DNA of 64,000 nucleotides from Gloeocapsa sp. PCC 7428 (GCF_000317555.1 NC_019745.1:2542001-2606000); one strand, 5' to 3'. Positions 8,975-18,413 are shown, counted from the first letter of the stretch. Notes: a model not told the origin generated them from the letters alone. Program-made: numbers and translations.

Positions 8975-9505
8975 TTAACTACGGCGAAATTCTGCTGGAG
9001 TCAAACGCATTGGTTGAGAGGGATTCCAAATCCCCCGCTCCATGAGTCTAGCTGATTCTTGCGCGCGAGTCAGTTGCTGAGTGTACTTGTCATTAGGGTT
9101 TCTAGCAACAGCTAGAACATATCCCTGTGCGACAAGCCATTCATTTAACAATACTTTGTCATGCCACACATACGCTTGGTAGCGACCAAAACGGTCTTTT
9201 TGTTGCACGTCAAACTCTAGCAGAACATTGCTACCTTGAACAATTTTTTCTAATTGTTGTTTCGCCGTTTGTCCCCACGGCTGTTGTTGCAAATCGGGTG
9301 CGTCTACTCCGATGAGGCGGACTCGTGCATTAAAATTACGTTGCGCCTCTAAGCCGATGACTTCAAGTGTATTACCACTCACTACCCGCGTTACCTTAAC
9401 AGTCTTACCTTGCGGTGTCGTTTTTGGCTGACACCCCAAAATCAAGAGTAGAAGCAGCACGCAAACAATTTTAAACGTAGCATAACTCTGACCTCTAATC
9501 TTCAT
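8975..9505 (-). CDS. Thermonuclease-family lipoprotein
   Basis: This 176-residue protein starts with a lipoprotein signal (hydrophobic run then LILGC, with Cys25 the likely lipidated residue). An SNase OB-fold follows, with VRLIGVDAPD, the region around GQTAKQQLE, and KDRFGRYQAYVW holding the second catalytic Arg. It should be a membrane-anchored, Ca-dependent DNA/RNA endonuclease facing the periplasm. Its start overlaps the end of the 2Fe-2S ferredoxin gene by 11 bases. Confidence 0.88.
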   Translation of the reverse strand: MKIRGQSYATFKIVCVLLLLLILGCQPKTTPQGKTVKVTRVVSGNTLEVIGLEAQRNFNARVRLIGVDAPDLQQQPWGQTAKQQLEKIVQGSNVLLEFDVQQKDRFGRYQAYVWHDKVLLNEWLVAQGYVLAVARNPNDKYTQQLTRAQESARLMERGIWNPSQPMRLTPAEFRRS

Positions 9506-9863
9506 CTAACGGTAAACCCGCCCGCACTTTTCCTTTACCAAAATAACGTCCGAATTGTAGTTCGTATACTTCATCTTCGTCTTGGGTTTCGACTTCCAAA
9601 TCAGAAAGTGGGTAGCTAACGCACAACAATGCATAGCCTTTGGCGCGTAATTCGGGAGATAAGCCCATCGCTTCGGGTTGATAAATTTCTCCTGATAGCA
9701 CTCGTACCGCACACGTTGTACAAGCACCATTACGGCAGGAAAATGGCAGTTCTACGCCCTGCTTTTCGGCATTTTGGAGGATATAGCCGTCTTCAGGAAC
9801 TTCGAGCGTGTAGTTCTGATCACGCGCGCGATCGCGAATTTGAATTTTGTAATAACGAGTCAT
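9495..9863 (-). CDS. Plant-type 2Fe-2S ferredoxin
   Basis: This 122-residue protein has the chloroplast-type motif C43-x4-C48-x2-C51 (SCRNGACTTCAVRVLSGE) and the distal C81 (LLCVSYPL). The C-terminal extension (DEDEVYELQFGRYFGKGKV) makes it longer than photosynthetic PetF (about 97 residues). It resembles the FdC-like ferredoxins of cyanobacteria and plants, which serve specialised rather than bulk electron transfer. It is the first gene of a leftward run with the nuclease, phosphatase, J-domain and hisZ genes. Confidence 0.9.
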   Translation of the reverse strand: MTRYYKIQIRDRARDQNYTLEVPEDGYILQNAEKQGVELPFSCRNGACTTCAVRVLSGEIYQPEAMGLSPELRAKGYALLCVSYPLSDLEVETQDEDEVYELQFGRYFGKGKVRAGLPLDED

Positions 9864-9933
9864 GAAGCTAATAAATTATCTATTCTTGCTGAATGTGCAT
9901 GACTTCATTGTATAATTAGAATTTGTGACACCT

Positions 9934-10020
9934 GGAGAGGTGGCCGAGTGGTTGAAGGCGCAGCACTGGAAATGCTGTTTGGGGGCAACTTCAACGAGGG
10001 TTCGAATCCCTCCCTCTCCG
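9934..10020 (+). tRNA. tRNA-Ser (anticodon GGA)
   Basis: The 87-base sequence folds as a class II tRNA. The acceptor arms GGAGAGG and CCTCTCC plus a G discriminator enclose a D-arm with GGCCGAGTGGTTGAAGGC, the anticodon stem-loop CAGCA-CTGGAAA-TGCTG, a long variable arm (GGGGGCAACTTC region) and the T-arm GGTTCGAATCC. The anticodon GGA reads UCC/UCU serine codons. The CCA end is not encoded. The tRNA ends one base before the stop codon of the convergent truB gene. Confidence 0.97.
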
Positions 10021-10021
10021 T

Positions 10022-10912
10022 TTAAAACACAATTTGTGGAACTAGCTTGGCTTCTGTATCTGTTATCGTTAAATATCCAATTCCTAAAAAATCCTCGCCT
10101 TCCTGATAAATCCGCAACGGCGAGTTTAACGGTAACTCATCAGTAGCATTGTAAGAAACTTTTTGACCTTGACACCATTTTTGGGCGATCGCAGCAGGTA
10201 AGGTGACAGCATGAAGATGCTGTAATGCGCGTGTCGGTGGAATGAGTTGAAAGCTTCCTTGTTGAATTTGAGATTCTAATTGTTCAAATGTTAAACTATC
10301 GGCGATTTCAAAGCCACTGCTTTGCGTGCGGATGAGTTTGGCTAAAGTTCCACCAGTTTGTAAAATTCTACCCAAGTCGCGAGCGATCGCGCGAATATAT
10401 GTTCCCGCACCACAGGCGATCGCCACCTCGATTTGCGGAAAATCTCCTGGGTACCAATTTAAAATCTCAATCTGAAATATTTCTACATTTCGTACAGGAA
10501 TTTCAACGTTTTCTCCCGCGCGGGCAAGATCGTATAAACGTTTTCCTTGAACTTGAATTGCACTATAACGCGGCGGTATTTGCTCAATTTTGCCTTGAAA
10601 TTGTTTGAGTGCGGTTGCAACTTGTTCTAGAGTTAAATTTGATACTGGCTGTGAGGTAATAACTTCCCCTTCCAGATCGTCGGTTATTGTCGTAATTCCT
10701 AGTTGAATCGTTGCTTGATAAGCTTTATTTCCTGGTAAAAATTGTAACAATCGGGTAGCTTTGCCTAAAGCGATCGGTAAAACTCCTGTCGCCGCAGGAT
10801 CTAGTGTTCCACCGTGTCCAACACGCTTCATTTGTAAAAGTCGTCGTACGCGCGCGACGCAATCGTGAGAAGTGAACTCAGCGGGTTTGTTTAAATTGAG
10901 AAAACCTAGCAC
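10022..10912 (-). CDS. truB: tRNA pseudouridine(55) synthase
   Basis: This 296-residue enzyme isomerises U55 in the T-loop of tRNAs. The catalytic motif GHGGTLDPAATGVL places the nucleophile at Asp38. KRLYDLARAGE, RYSAIQ and CGAGTYIRAIARDLG are also characteristic. Its start (MLGFLNLNKP) is the standard N-terminus. The gene ends one base from tRNA-Ser, pointing at it, so leftward transcription runs antisense across the tRNA unless it is stopped. Confidence 0.96.
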   Translation of the reverse strand: MLGFLNLNKPAEFTSHDCVARVRRLLQMKRVGHGGTLDPAATGVLPIALGKATRLLQFLPGNKAYQATIQLGITTITDDLEGEVITSQPVSNLTLEQVATALKQFQGKIEQIPPRYSAIQVQGKRLYDLARAGENVEIPVRNVEIFQIEILNWYPGDFPQIEVAIACGAGTYIRAIARDLGRILQTGGTLAKLIRTQSSGFEIADSLTFEQLESQIQQGSFQLIPPTRALQHLHAVTLPAAIAQKWCQGQKVSYNATDELPLNSPLRIYQEGEDFLGIGYLTITDTEAKLVPQIVF

Positions 10913-11030
10913 TAGTTGTTACGAAAAATAGTAAAACTTACGTATTGTATTTTGTACTACATAGCAATCGTTTGTTTTTACCATTTCCCTTTGCTGAAAA
11001 GACAGAAGATAAGTCATCAGTGAGACGGTT

Positions 11031-11549
11031 CTAATTTGCTTTTACAAAGTACAGCACTCCCTCACTCGTACCACCTTTATAAAATAACATTAAACGACCT
11101 GAAGCATCAGTCGCAATACAACGTACCGATTGGAGAGCAAAAAAGAATTGAGATTCCTGATTCATTACTTGTTCGTCACAGCGCATTCGAGTTGCACTTA
11201 ATGCGCCTACAGAAAGTTGATTATTCACCAAATTATAGGAGCCGTTGAAACTATTACATCCCCCAGAACCATTTACTTGATTGTTTTCAAAACGCAGAGA
11301 TATCTTGGTTTTGGGTACAAGAGTGACAACAGACCCTTGACGTTCCCAACGTTCAAGTTGCCAAGAAGAATTTTTCAAAGCTATATCAGACTGCGAAGAG
11401 GATTCGGAGGACATAGGAAGTAATTGGGTTAAAGAAGACGTTGTACCAGCCAATAAACTAAGACTGTAGCTTAAGACAACCCCCGTGGTAATTAAGATAG
11501 AACTCAATGGTACTAAAAAAAGTTTGAGTGCAACCATCTTTGTTCGCAT
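11031..11549 (-). CDS. Secreted META-domain protein (HslJ-like)
   Basis: This 172-residue protein has an N-terminal hydrophobic signal (about residues 5-33). A single META domain follows: WQLERWE near 65, LRFENNQVNGSGGCNSFNGSY near 86-105, LSATRMRCDE near 118 and a final LYF strand. META domains occur in envelope lipoproteins such as HslJ, linked to heat and novobiocin resistance. The function here is unknown and the location is probably periplasmic. It is monocistronic. Confidence 0.85.
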   Translation of the reverse strand: MRTKMVALKLFLVPLSSILITTGVVLSYSLSLLAGTTSSLTQLLPMSSESSSQSDIALKNSSWQLERWERQGSVVTLVPKTKISLRFENNQVNGSGGCNSFNGSYNLVNNQLSVGALSATRMRCDEQVMNQESQFFFALQSVRCIATDASGRLMLFYKGGTSEGVLYFVKAN

Positions 11550-12032
11550 GATGGATAACCTCTTATCTATAAATGAAGTAGAAATTGAATATCCCTATCC
11601 TCTTTTTTCAAAGCTAGGTAAAACTTAAAGACACTTTTTTCCTGTTTCCTGTTCCCTCTACAATCGCGTATAAAGAGAGTAAAATAGAACGCTGTCAGAA
11701 TGAGAATGCTGTGATTAGAAAAAAGTAGAAATCTCAGTCGATAAAAGTCTGTGCAATTATAAACTTACAAGCAATTGCTACTATAGCAGTCTCGTTGGGG
11801 TAGTTAGGACATTGAAGGTACGAATAACCATTACCCTAACTAATGTTCAACCCTGACCTCAGACCTCTATGGGCAAGGCAGTGCCTTGCCCCCCTGACCT
11901 CTGCTATGTATTTATTTTGGTTCAATCCAATAATTTTTTATATTATAATAAATGCCTTTAATAGGCGGCGAGATTGTAACCTCTAAAGGCATTAATTGCA
12001 AACAATTAATAACACCTAACTATTGGTAAATA
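11550..12032. other. Intergenic region holding a dispersed repeat
   Basis: No gene is seen. It contains the META gene's upstream region (11550-11780), the dispersed repeat described separately (11782-11912) and an AT-rich stretch behind the protease gene. Confidence 0.6.
11782..11912 (-). repeat. TATAGCAG-family dispersed repeat, composite copy
   Basis: Bases 11782-11860 match, in inverted orientation and with about 10 differences, the stretch at 43743-43821: both read TATAGCAGTCTCGTTGGGG, then GGTACGAATAACCATTACC and CCCTGACCTC. The following part (about 11870-11912, with hairpin GGGCAAGGCA-GTGCCTTGCCC) matches 28549-28603 in inverted orientation. It has no coding content. Confidence 0.75.
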
Positions 12033-13340
12033 TTAATTACAATATCCTAGTTGTTGAAAAGTCTGGGAGCTACCCGAAGGTCTTGAGGAGCATAATGTGT
12101 TCAGCAAAGAACCAATATTGCCGGCTCCAAAAGTACCATAACTACTAGAAGGGTATTGTGTATTTTGTGCAAATTGAGACGAGTAATTATCTTTTGGCGA
12201 ATTTGGATCAATAGAACCCCAAGAAGTGACACCGACAATTACGTTAGGTATAGATGCATTGCCTGCATTTGCTCCTCCAGAGAAAGCGGGCTCTTGATAT
12301 CCAAAATTAGCTAACCAAGCTCCTCCACTTGCGCCACCAGTAAAATTACTACCTTGATAGATTTGCTTAGCACCACTAACTGTGGTCAGATAACTAGGCC
12401 CATCAGATCTTTGCATAATCCGACCTGAATCTGATAATGCTGGATATCCAGTGGTGGTAAGTGCAGCAACTGATAAATTACCTGTACGACTAGAGCTAAC
12501 AAATGAATAATTATTCCAACCGTAAGTTAAATATCCAGTTATATCTCCAATAAACTGACCTTGGGAATTCTTGCGCAAAGCAATAACCGCTAAGTCATTG
12601 TTTCTAGCCGCTCCACTTCCTGTATCGGTTCCGTTTGCCCAAGAAGCAGGTCTCACAAGTGATTCCCAAGCCCAACTTCCATAGGGAGCAGAGCCATTAT
12701 AAGATGCTGGTGTAAATGTGAAACCTGAGAAAAGACTTGTACCAGTGCCAAAGTCCTGAATGCAGTGTGCAGCAGTGACAATTACACTTCTACGAATTAA
12801 AGTTGCAGAACAATGAGTAGTTCTAGAACCGATGTTGAATGTGAGCCTTCCCATAGTGCGATAAGGATAAGTAGCGCTGAGGTAGGCATTAGAACCAGCA
12901 CCTACGGCTGAAGTAGGCAGATGTGACACTCTTTTGGAAGTGTATGGTACTGAAAAAGAGCCAAAAGCTTGAGGAATAATAGAGTTATCTGCTGAATTTG
13001 TAGAAAACTCTCCATTCATGCGATTTCCTTGATTAGAAACCTTCCCTGGTGTCGCTACTCCTGGCGTTACTCCACTTTGGTTGATTTCTGCTTGGCTAGA
13101 TGGAGTGAGATTAGGAAGATATAGTGGTGCTAGAGAATTCCTGTGTGGCAAAGAGTTTTTGATCGCCGTTGGAGACAACGGTTGTTGTTGTCCTACTACG
13201 ACTACGGCAACATCACGGTTTTGGGCAAGTGCCTCAGATCCATAACTACTTAGCAAACTTAGTAGTAATCCAGTTGATGCAATAGTTAATGACTGTGTAA
13301 TTGATATGTGCATATTGTTCATGATTAATTTATTAAGCAC
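12033..13340 (-). CDS. Secreted trypsin-like serine protease
   Basis: This 435-residue protein has a long signal region ending near ALAQ at residue 40, then a low-complexity Asn/Ser/Pro-rich propeptide-like segment (about 45-130). The S1-family domain has its triad at His192 (VTAAHC), Asp249 (NNDLAVI) and Ser338 (GGASGGAW). GYP near 298 and the C-terminal Cys pair fit V8/glutamyl-endopeptidase-like exported proteases. An upstream ATG (residue 1) rather than Met7 is used here; either leaves a signal peptide. The gene stands alone. Confidence 0.88.
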   Translation of the reverse strand: MLNKLIMNNMHISITQSLTIASTGLLLSLLSSYGSEALAQNRDVAVVVVGQQQPLSPTAIKNSLPHRNSLAPLYLPNLTPSSQAEINQSGVTPGVATPGKVSNQGNRMNGEFSTNSADNSIIPQAFGSFSVPYTSKRVSHLPTSAVGAGSNAYLSATYPYRTMGRLTFNIGSRTTHCSATLIRRSVIVTAAHCIQDFGTGTSLFSGFTFTPASYNGSAPYGSWAWESLVRPASWANGTDTGSGAARNNDLAVIALRKNSQGQFIGDITGYLTYGWNNYSFVSSSRTGNLSVAALTTTGYPALSDSGRIMQRSDGPSYLTTVSGAKQIYQGSNFTGGASGGAWLANFGYQEPAFSGGANAGNASIPNVIVGVTSWGSIDPNSPKDNYSSQFAQNTQYPSSSYGTFGAGNIGSLLNTLCSSRPSGSSQTFQQLGYCN

Positions 13341-13779
13341 AGAAATTTATGGCAACAGTTAATTTTTTGGCTCAGCGCTTTGGTGAGCAATAATTCGTCA
13401 CTGTGGGATGCGATAGCCTATTAATCATTTACCATTCATAAACATTGAAACTCCTTCTCAAAACTTGGCTGCAAGGTGTCCCTCAACGTCAAATCTTGCC
13501 TTTCCGGAAGTATCCAAGATTTTGTAACATTTATTCATGTCAAGCTATGTAAAACTACATAGCTTGTAAAACCAGAGGCGAAAAACAGTGAAGTGATATG
13601 AATACAGGCTCGCTGTTGTCAGTTGAGCAAGTATTGAATGTTACTAAAATTTATTCAAGATTTCACTTGAAACCCGCGATCGCCAAGCATAGCCAGTTTG
13701 TGATGGCTACACTCAAGTGGTTCAAACCTAAGTTAAAGGCAGATGCTCAATCTATGACAAAAAGCAAGTAGTTTTAAGA
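13341..13779. other. Intergenic region with two hairpins
   Basis: No gene is seen. A perfect 11-bp hairpin, CAAGCTATGTA-AAAC-TACATAGCTTG, lies at 13541-13566 with no T-run. A second possible hairpin, TAGCCA/TGGCTA, lies near 13694-13713 inside a weaker CACTTGA/TCAAGTG inverted pair. Either could be a small repeat or an RNA structure ahead of the protease gene. Confidence 0.55.
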
Positions 13780-16128
13780 TTAATTTACTCGTTGCAACTG
13801 GGCGATTCTCGGATCAATAATTTTTTGACCTAATGTGGGAAATTTAATCGCGACAGATACTTTATTTCCAGAACCGAAAACATGAGTGATTTCACCAACT
13901 CCAAAGGTTTTGTGTAACACGCGATCGCCGACTTGCCAATTTTGCGGACTTGTATTTACAGGAGTTGCTGCTACTTCTCTGCTTCGCGAAGCAATACTTG
14001 GTGGTTTTGTGTAACTCCGACTCGCAGGCTGTTGATCTGCAAGTAATTCTTCGGGTAACTCTGTCAAAAATTGCGAACGAATCGCCGGTTCGCGCGAACC
14101 ATAAAGCCGACGTTCGCGCGCGTGTGAAAGATGTAATAGTTCTTGCGCGCGAGTAATGCCAACATAACACAAGCGCCGTTCTTCTTCTAAGGAATCTGGA
14201 TCGTCTAACGAACGGAAATTAGGTAATAAACCTTGTTCCATTCCTACTAGAAAAACCACAGGAAACTCTAACCCTTTAGCCGCGTGTAGTGTTAGTAAAG
14301 AAACGGTTTTTTGTCCTTCTTTTAAATTATCTAAATCAGAATTTAAGGCAGTGCTAGCTAAAAAAGCTTCTAAAGAAGTATCTTCGCTTTCTTCTTCAAA
14401 TTGGACGACAGCATTGTAGAGTTCTTGTAAGTTTTGCAATCGATCTAAACTTTCATCAGTGCCTTGATTTTTCAAGTCTTGAATATAACCTGATTCTTCC
14501 ATAATTGCTTGCACAATAACCGATGCCGGAGTAATATCTACTTGTTCTTGCCAACGACTAATTAATTGCGCAAAACTCGTTACACCTTTAACCGATCGCC
14601 CTGCTAAAGTACCCGCCGATGTCTCATCGCTGATAATTTCCCAGACTGGGATGCTTAACTCTTGCGCTGCACTTACTAAAGCATCAATCGTTGCTTTCCC
14701 AATACCACGGCGCGGTGTATTAATAACACGCAGCAAACTTACGGTATCTGAAGGATTAACAATGACCCGCAGATAGGCGAGTATATCTTTAATTTCTTTG
14801 CGATCGTAAAACTTCAACCCACCAACAATTGTATAAGGAATACCCCACCGTACTAAAGTATCTTCAAACGGTCGCGATTGCGCATTAGTGCGGTAGAGAA
14901 TAGCAAAACTACCCCAATCAAAATCAGAATAGCGGCGTTCTAAATTGCGAATTTGATTAATGACAAACTGCGCTTCCGCAATTTCATCATCAGCTTTGTA
15001 TAAATAAATTTGTTCGCCAGCCCCACGCGTAGGTTTGAGAATTTTATCGATGCGTTGAGTATTATTTTCTATTAGTTCATTGGCGGCTTGCAGAATGTTT
15101 TCTCTAGAGCGATAATTTTCTTCTAGTTTTACCATAGTGCGAGTATCAGCATCAGGCAAACCATCACCAAAATCAGATTGAAATTCTAGTAAAATTGTAA
15201 AATCCGCCATGCGGAAACTATAAATTGACTGATCGGCATCACCAACGACAAAGATCGAGCGATTTTGCCAATTCCAATTTTGTTTATTCGTTTCTCCGTT
15301 GGTAACAAGTAACCGAATTAAGTCATATTGCGTCCGGTTGGTATCTTGATACTCATCAACTAAAATATGTTGAAATTTGCGATGCCAATAGCCTAATACT
15401 TGTTCGTTTTGTTGAAAGAGTTGTACAGGAACGAGAATGAGGTCGTCAAAATCTAAAGCGTTGTTCTCGGCTAAAGCGCTTTGATATTGACTGTAAACTT
15501 CAGCGATAACGCGCCCGCGATAATTGGGTTGTTGACGCTCAAACTCTTGGGGAGTTAATCCTTGATTTTTCGCATTGCTAATTGCATAGCGTACCGAACG
15601 CGGTTCAAACTTTTTATCGTCTAAATTAAGTTGTTTAATAACTATTTGTTTGACAAGGCTTTGCGCATCGGATTCATCAAAAATTGAAAAATTGCGATTC
15701 CAACGCCGTCCTTTTTCATCTTGATATTTTTCAATATCAAATCGCAGCACGCGGGAAAATAAGCTGTGGAAAGTACCAATCCACAAATCTTTAATGATAG
15801 TTTTGTACACGCGCGATCGCAAACTTGTCTGTTCGTGGGGTGCTAACGCTTCTAAGGGCTTTCCATAGTCACGAATCGCAATTTGTTGGGCAAACAGCTT
15901 CTGGATGCGTTCTTTCATCTCCCGCGCGGCTTTATTAGTAAAGGTAACAGCCAGGATATTTTCAGGATCGACGCGGTGTTTCAGAATCAGATTGGCAATT
16001 CGGTAAGTCAGCGCTCGTGTTTTACCCGAACCTGCGCCAGCAACGACCAACATTGGACCGCAGAAATGTTCTACAGCTTGGCGTTGACTCGGATTGAGGC
16101 TATGGAGAAAGTCAATACTTGTCGTCAT
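13780..16128 (-). CDS. pcrA: UvrD/PcrA-type DNA helicase
   Basis: This 782-residue superfamily 1A 3'-5' helicase has the Q-motif LNPSQRQAVEH, Walker A GAGSGKTR at 31-38, NILAVTFTNKAAREMKER, motif II VDEYQDTN near residue 257, GDADQSIYSFRMAD, LEENYRS, and motifs V/VI (TLHAAKGLEFPVV, EEERRLCYVGITRA). It ends with a Tudor-like C-terminal fold (VGDRVLHKTFGVGEI). It acts in nucleotide-excision and recombination repair and in plasmid-type replication. The length is normal and it is intact. Confidence 0.95.
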   Translation of the reverse strand: MTTSIDFLHSLNPSQRQAVEHFCGPMLVVAGAGSGKTRALTYRIANLILKHRVDPENILAVTFTNKAAREMKERIQKLFAQQIAIRDYGKPLEALAPHEQTSLRSRVYKTIIKDLWIGTFHSLFSRVLRFDIEKYQDEKGRRWNRNFSIFDESDAQSLVKQIVIKQLNLDDKKFEPRSVRYAISNAKNQGLTPQEFERQQPNYRGRVIAEVYSQYQSALAENNALDFDDLILVPVQLFQQNEQVLGYWHRKFQHILVDEYQDTNRTQYDLIRLLVTNGETNKQNWNWQNRSIFVVGDADQSIYSFRMADFTILLEFQSDFGDGLPDADTRTMVKLEENYRSRENILQAANELIENNTQRIDKILKPTRGAGEQIYLYKADDEIAEAQFVINQIRNLERRYSDFDWGSFAILYRTNAQSRPFEDTLVRWGIPYTIVGGLKFYDRKEIKDILAYLRVIVNPSDTVSLLRVINTPRRGIGKATIDALVSAAQELSIPVWEIISDETSAGTLAGRSVKGVTSFAQLISRWQEQVDITPASVIVQAIMEESGYIQDLKNQGTDESLDRLQNLQELYNAVVQFEEESEDTSLEAFLASTALNSDLDNLKEGQKTVSLLTLHAAKGLEFPVVFLVGMEQGLLPNFRSLDDPDSLEEERRLCYVGITRAQELLHLSHARERRLYGSREPAIRSQFLTELPEELLADQQPASRSYTKPPSIASRSREVAATPVNTSPQNWQVGDRVLHKTFGVGEITHVFGSGNKVSVAIKFPTLGQKIIDPRIAQLQRVN

Positions 16129-16406
16129 GGGTGTAAGAAGTGCGATCGCGCTCAGGGCTGCAAAAGATATATCCTGTCTGACTTATATTACAAAACTTAT
16201 GCGATGTTTGTAGCTTCCTACTTATCGCAACCCAGATGTAAATCTTTAGCAAATATTAAGCTGACTGGAGTTCAGTAGTATCACTGTTATTATCTCCAAG
16301 AATAAATATTCAAGTGAGATTTTCAGTAAATTTCGCATTTATGCGCAATTTACAGTTTGGTAAACTCTATCAAATTAAATCCTCTCGAGTAGCAGAAACG
16401 ACAATT

Positions 16407-17078
16407 ATGGGCACATCAAATACACCTTTGTGGGTTCAAGACAGAGATACGGTGATTGCGCAAGGAAGTGATGCTGAGTGGCGTTACGGAGAACCACCAG
16501 ACTACTCGCGTAATAATGCAGCACTCAAAGAGCAAAGTCAATACAATCATATCGAAGGTTCTTTAGAGGCGATCGTCCAAAATTTAGTCAGAACTTTTGA
16601 AATGGAAGCCTCGTTTAAGACGAATCCTCAACAGTGGTTATCTGTTGTTGCTGATAAGTTTCGGATGCGGACAAATAATCAGCCAGAATACACAGCTAAC
16701 GATGTTGTTGCTGCGGGAACTTACAACTTATTTTTAGGAGAATCAGAGCATTATAGTGCTAAGTCTGAAGATTTTGAATCATCAGGAAAAATCTTTCATG
16801 ATACCTTTCCGAATGGTTTTTTATGGGAACTTATTGAAGTGTTAGCAGGACCACCTAATGTAACTTTCAAGTGGCGTCATTGGGGAACTTTTAGCGGTTC
16901 TTACAAAGGACATGAACCTACAGGAGAAGTTGTAGAAATCGTTGGTATTAGTGTAGCGCGGGTGACTGACGATCTCAAAATTGAATTACTAGAACATTAT
17001 TTTGATACTAATTCTTTTTTAGGAAAACTGACATCAGGTGAAAAAGCGATCGCGAATGGCTGTCCTTTTCATCAATAA
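16407..17078 (+). CDS. Homologue of plant pathogen-related protein (SnoaL/NTF2-like fold)
   Basis: From the ATG at 16407 the product has 223 residues (a GTG at 16314 or ATG at 16341 could extend it). It aligns by eye along its whole length with plant pathogen-related proteins of the barley PRP type. Shared blocks are DAEWRYGEPPDY, EGSLEAIVQNLVRTFEMEA, the FRM..N segment, FPNGFLWELIEVLAGPP, KWRHWGTFSGSYKGHEPTGE and a terminal FLGKL. The region near 120-200 looks like a SnoaL/NTF2-like cone fold. The biochemical role is unknown even in plants. It is monocistronic, with a clear terminator behind it. Confidence 0.75.
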   Translation: MGTSNTPLWVQDRDTVIAQGSDAEWRYGEPPDYSRNNAALKEQSQYNHIEGSLEAIVQNLVRTFEMEASFKTNPQQWLSVVADKFRMRTNNQPEYTANDVVAAGTYNLFLGESEHYSAKSEDFESSGKIFHDTFPNGFLWELIEVLAGPPNVTFKWRHWGTFSGSYKGHEPTGEVVEIVGISVARVTDDLKIELLEHYFDTNSFLGKLTSGEKAIANGCPFHQ

Positions 17079-17106
17079 CTATAAGGATTTACTGTAAAGT
17101 GACGTG

Positions 17107-17153
17107 CGATCGCCCTCTGTAGCAACAGATACGTTTTAAGGGCGATCGTTTTT
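17107..17153 (+). terminator. Terminator built from HIP1-like sequence
   Basis: CGATCGCCCT (17107-17116) pairs perfectly with AGGGCGATCG (17139-17148), followed by TTTTT. It lies 28 bases past the stop of the PRP-like gene, and its stem overlaps HIP1 octamer sequence. Confidence 0.8.
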
Positions 17154-17394
17154 CATCTATTATTTGGATGTAATTATATTACTATTAACTTCATAACACT
17201 CATCTGGAAAGCAATCTGATTATGTTGCAAAGTTCGAGTAATTGCGATTGCACTTAGCAGATAGTAAGCATTAGAATTTCATATTCCTCCTACTCATTTT
17301 TTAGTAGCTTTAATTGCGCGTTGTAATAATTAACTGTTTTCGACTTGTAGTAATATCTTTTTAGAATAGTTAGTGGAACTGCCATCAAGTTTTA
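17154..17394. other. Intergenic promoter region
   Basis: This AT-rich spacer lies upstream of the Rpn/DUF4351 gene. No gene, clear operator or repeat is recognised. Confidence 0.5.
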
Positions 17395-18243
17395 ATGTCG
17401 TTTGACAATCTCTGCAAACTCCTATCTGAAAAATATCCTGCTGTCTTTGCTAGTTGGGTGTTAGGTACACCACAAACTGAAGTTAAAGTCCTCAAAACCG
17501 AATTAAGCATTGAACCAATTCGCGCTGATTACGTGACATTTTTACAGCTACAAGGGCGCATTTTACATTTAGAATTTCAAACTGTAATTGCATCAACGCC
17601 ACCATTACCTTTACGAATGCTCGATTATTGGGTAAGGTTGTATCGGTTATATCGCCTCCCGATTACGCAAGTAGTAGTATTACTCCCAAGCGCACCAGAG
17701 ACAATCATTGAAAATTCCTTTAACGTAGAAACAACTCGTCATGAATATCGCGTGCTGAGACTGTGGGAGGAAGATGCTGCACAATTTCTAGACAATCCAG
17801 CTTTATTACCATTTGCACCATTAACGGCAACGACGCAACCGCAAACCTTATTACAGCAAGTTGTAGAAAAAGTTAATCAACTCGAAGAAGTCGAAAAACC
17901 TGAAATTGCTGCGTATACTCAAATATTAGCAGGGTTAAAATTCAACAAGGAGTTGATACAACGAATATTTCGGGAGGGGATGATGCGCGAATCCGTGATT
18001 TATCAAGAAATTTTGGCTGAGGGAGAACAAATTGGTGAACAACGCGGTGAACAACGCGGACGCTATTCAGAAGGACAATCGCTTGTGCTGCGTCAACTGA
18101 ATCGGCGTGTAGGAGAGTTACCGCAAGTTCTGCGAACTCAAATTGAATCGCTGTCGTTAGAACAAGTAGAAAATCTGGCTGAAGCACTCTTAGATTTTCA
18201 GCACATTGCAGATTTAGAAGCTTGGTTGAGTCAAAGCACTTAG
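17395..18243 (+). CDS. Rpn-family PD-(D/E)XK nuclease with C-terminal DUF4351
   Basis: This 282-residue protein has an N-terminal PD-(D/E)XK-like core (RADYVTFLQLQG, then LHLEFQT with the catalytic-type E-x-Q, and a PITQVVVLL strand). A helical middle follows, then a repeat-like stretch (GEQIGEQRGEQRG) and a C-terminal DUF4351 domain (about 225-280, VLRQLNRRVGELP ... AEALLDF). These are numerous in cyanobacteria and are related to RpnA recombination-promoting nucleases. It is intact, unlike the related DUF2887-type gene at 24322. Confidence 0.85.
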   Translation: MSFDNLCKLLSEKYPAVFASWVLGTPQTEVKVLKTELSIEPIRADYVTFLQLQGRILHLEFQTVIASTPPLPLRMLDYWVRLYRLYRLPITQVVVLLPSAPETIIENSFNVETTRHEYRVLRLWEEDAAQFLDNPALLPFAPLTATTQPQTLLQQVVEKVNQLEEVEKPEIAAYTQILAGLKFNKELIQRIFREGMMRESVIYQEILAEGEQIGEQRGEQRGRYSEGQSLVLRQLNRRVGELPQVLRTQIESLSLEQVENLAEALLDFQHIADLEAWLSQST

Positions 18244-18283
18244 ATTAAACTTAAATTTCAATTTCGTTGGGTGAAATTTCAAA

Positions 18284-18305
18284 TATATAGCAGTTCTAAA
18301 TCATT
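18284..18305 (+). repeat. TATAGCAG-family short repeat, copy 1
   Basis: The sequence ATATAGCAGTTCTAAATCATT recurs in inverted orientation at 23134-23154 with one difference. It starts with the same TATAGCAG end as the repeats at 11782 and 43743. A reduplicated CTCTGTG segment follows at about 18330-18355. Confidence 0.6.
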
Positions 18306-18413
18306 TGTGAAAAACCTCTCTTTACTCTTCCTCTGTGAACTCTGTGTCTCTGCGGTTCGTTAAAAAATATTTTTCACAAATTAAACAAGATGGCTATATA
18401 AGTAAAATAATTG

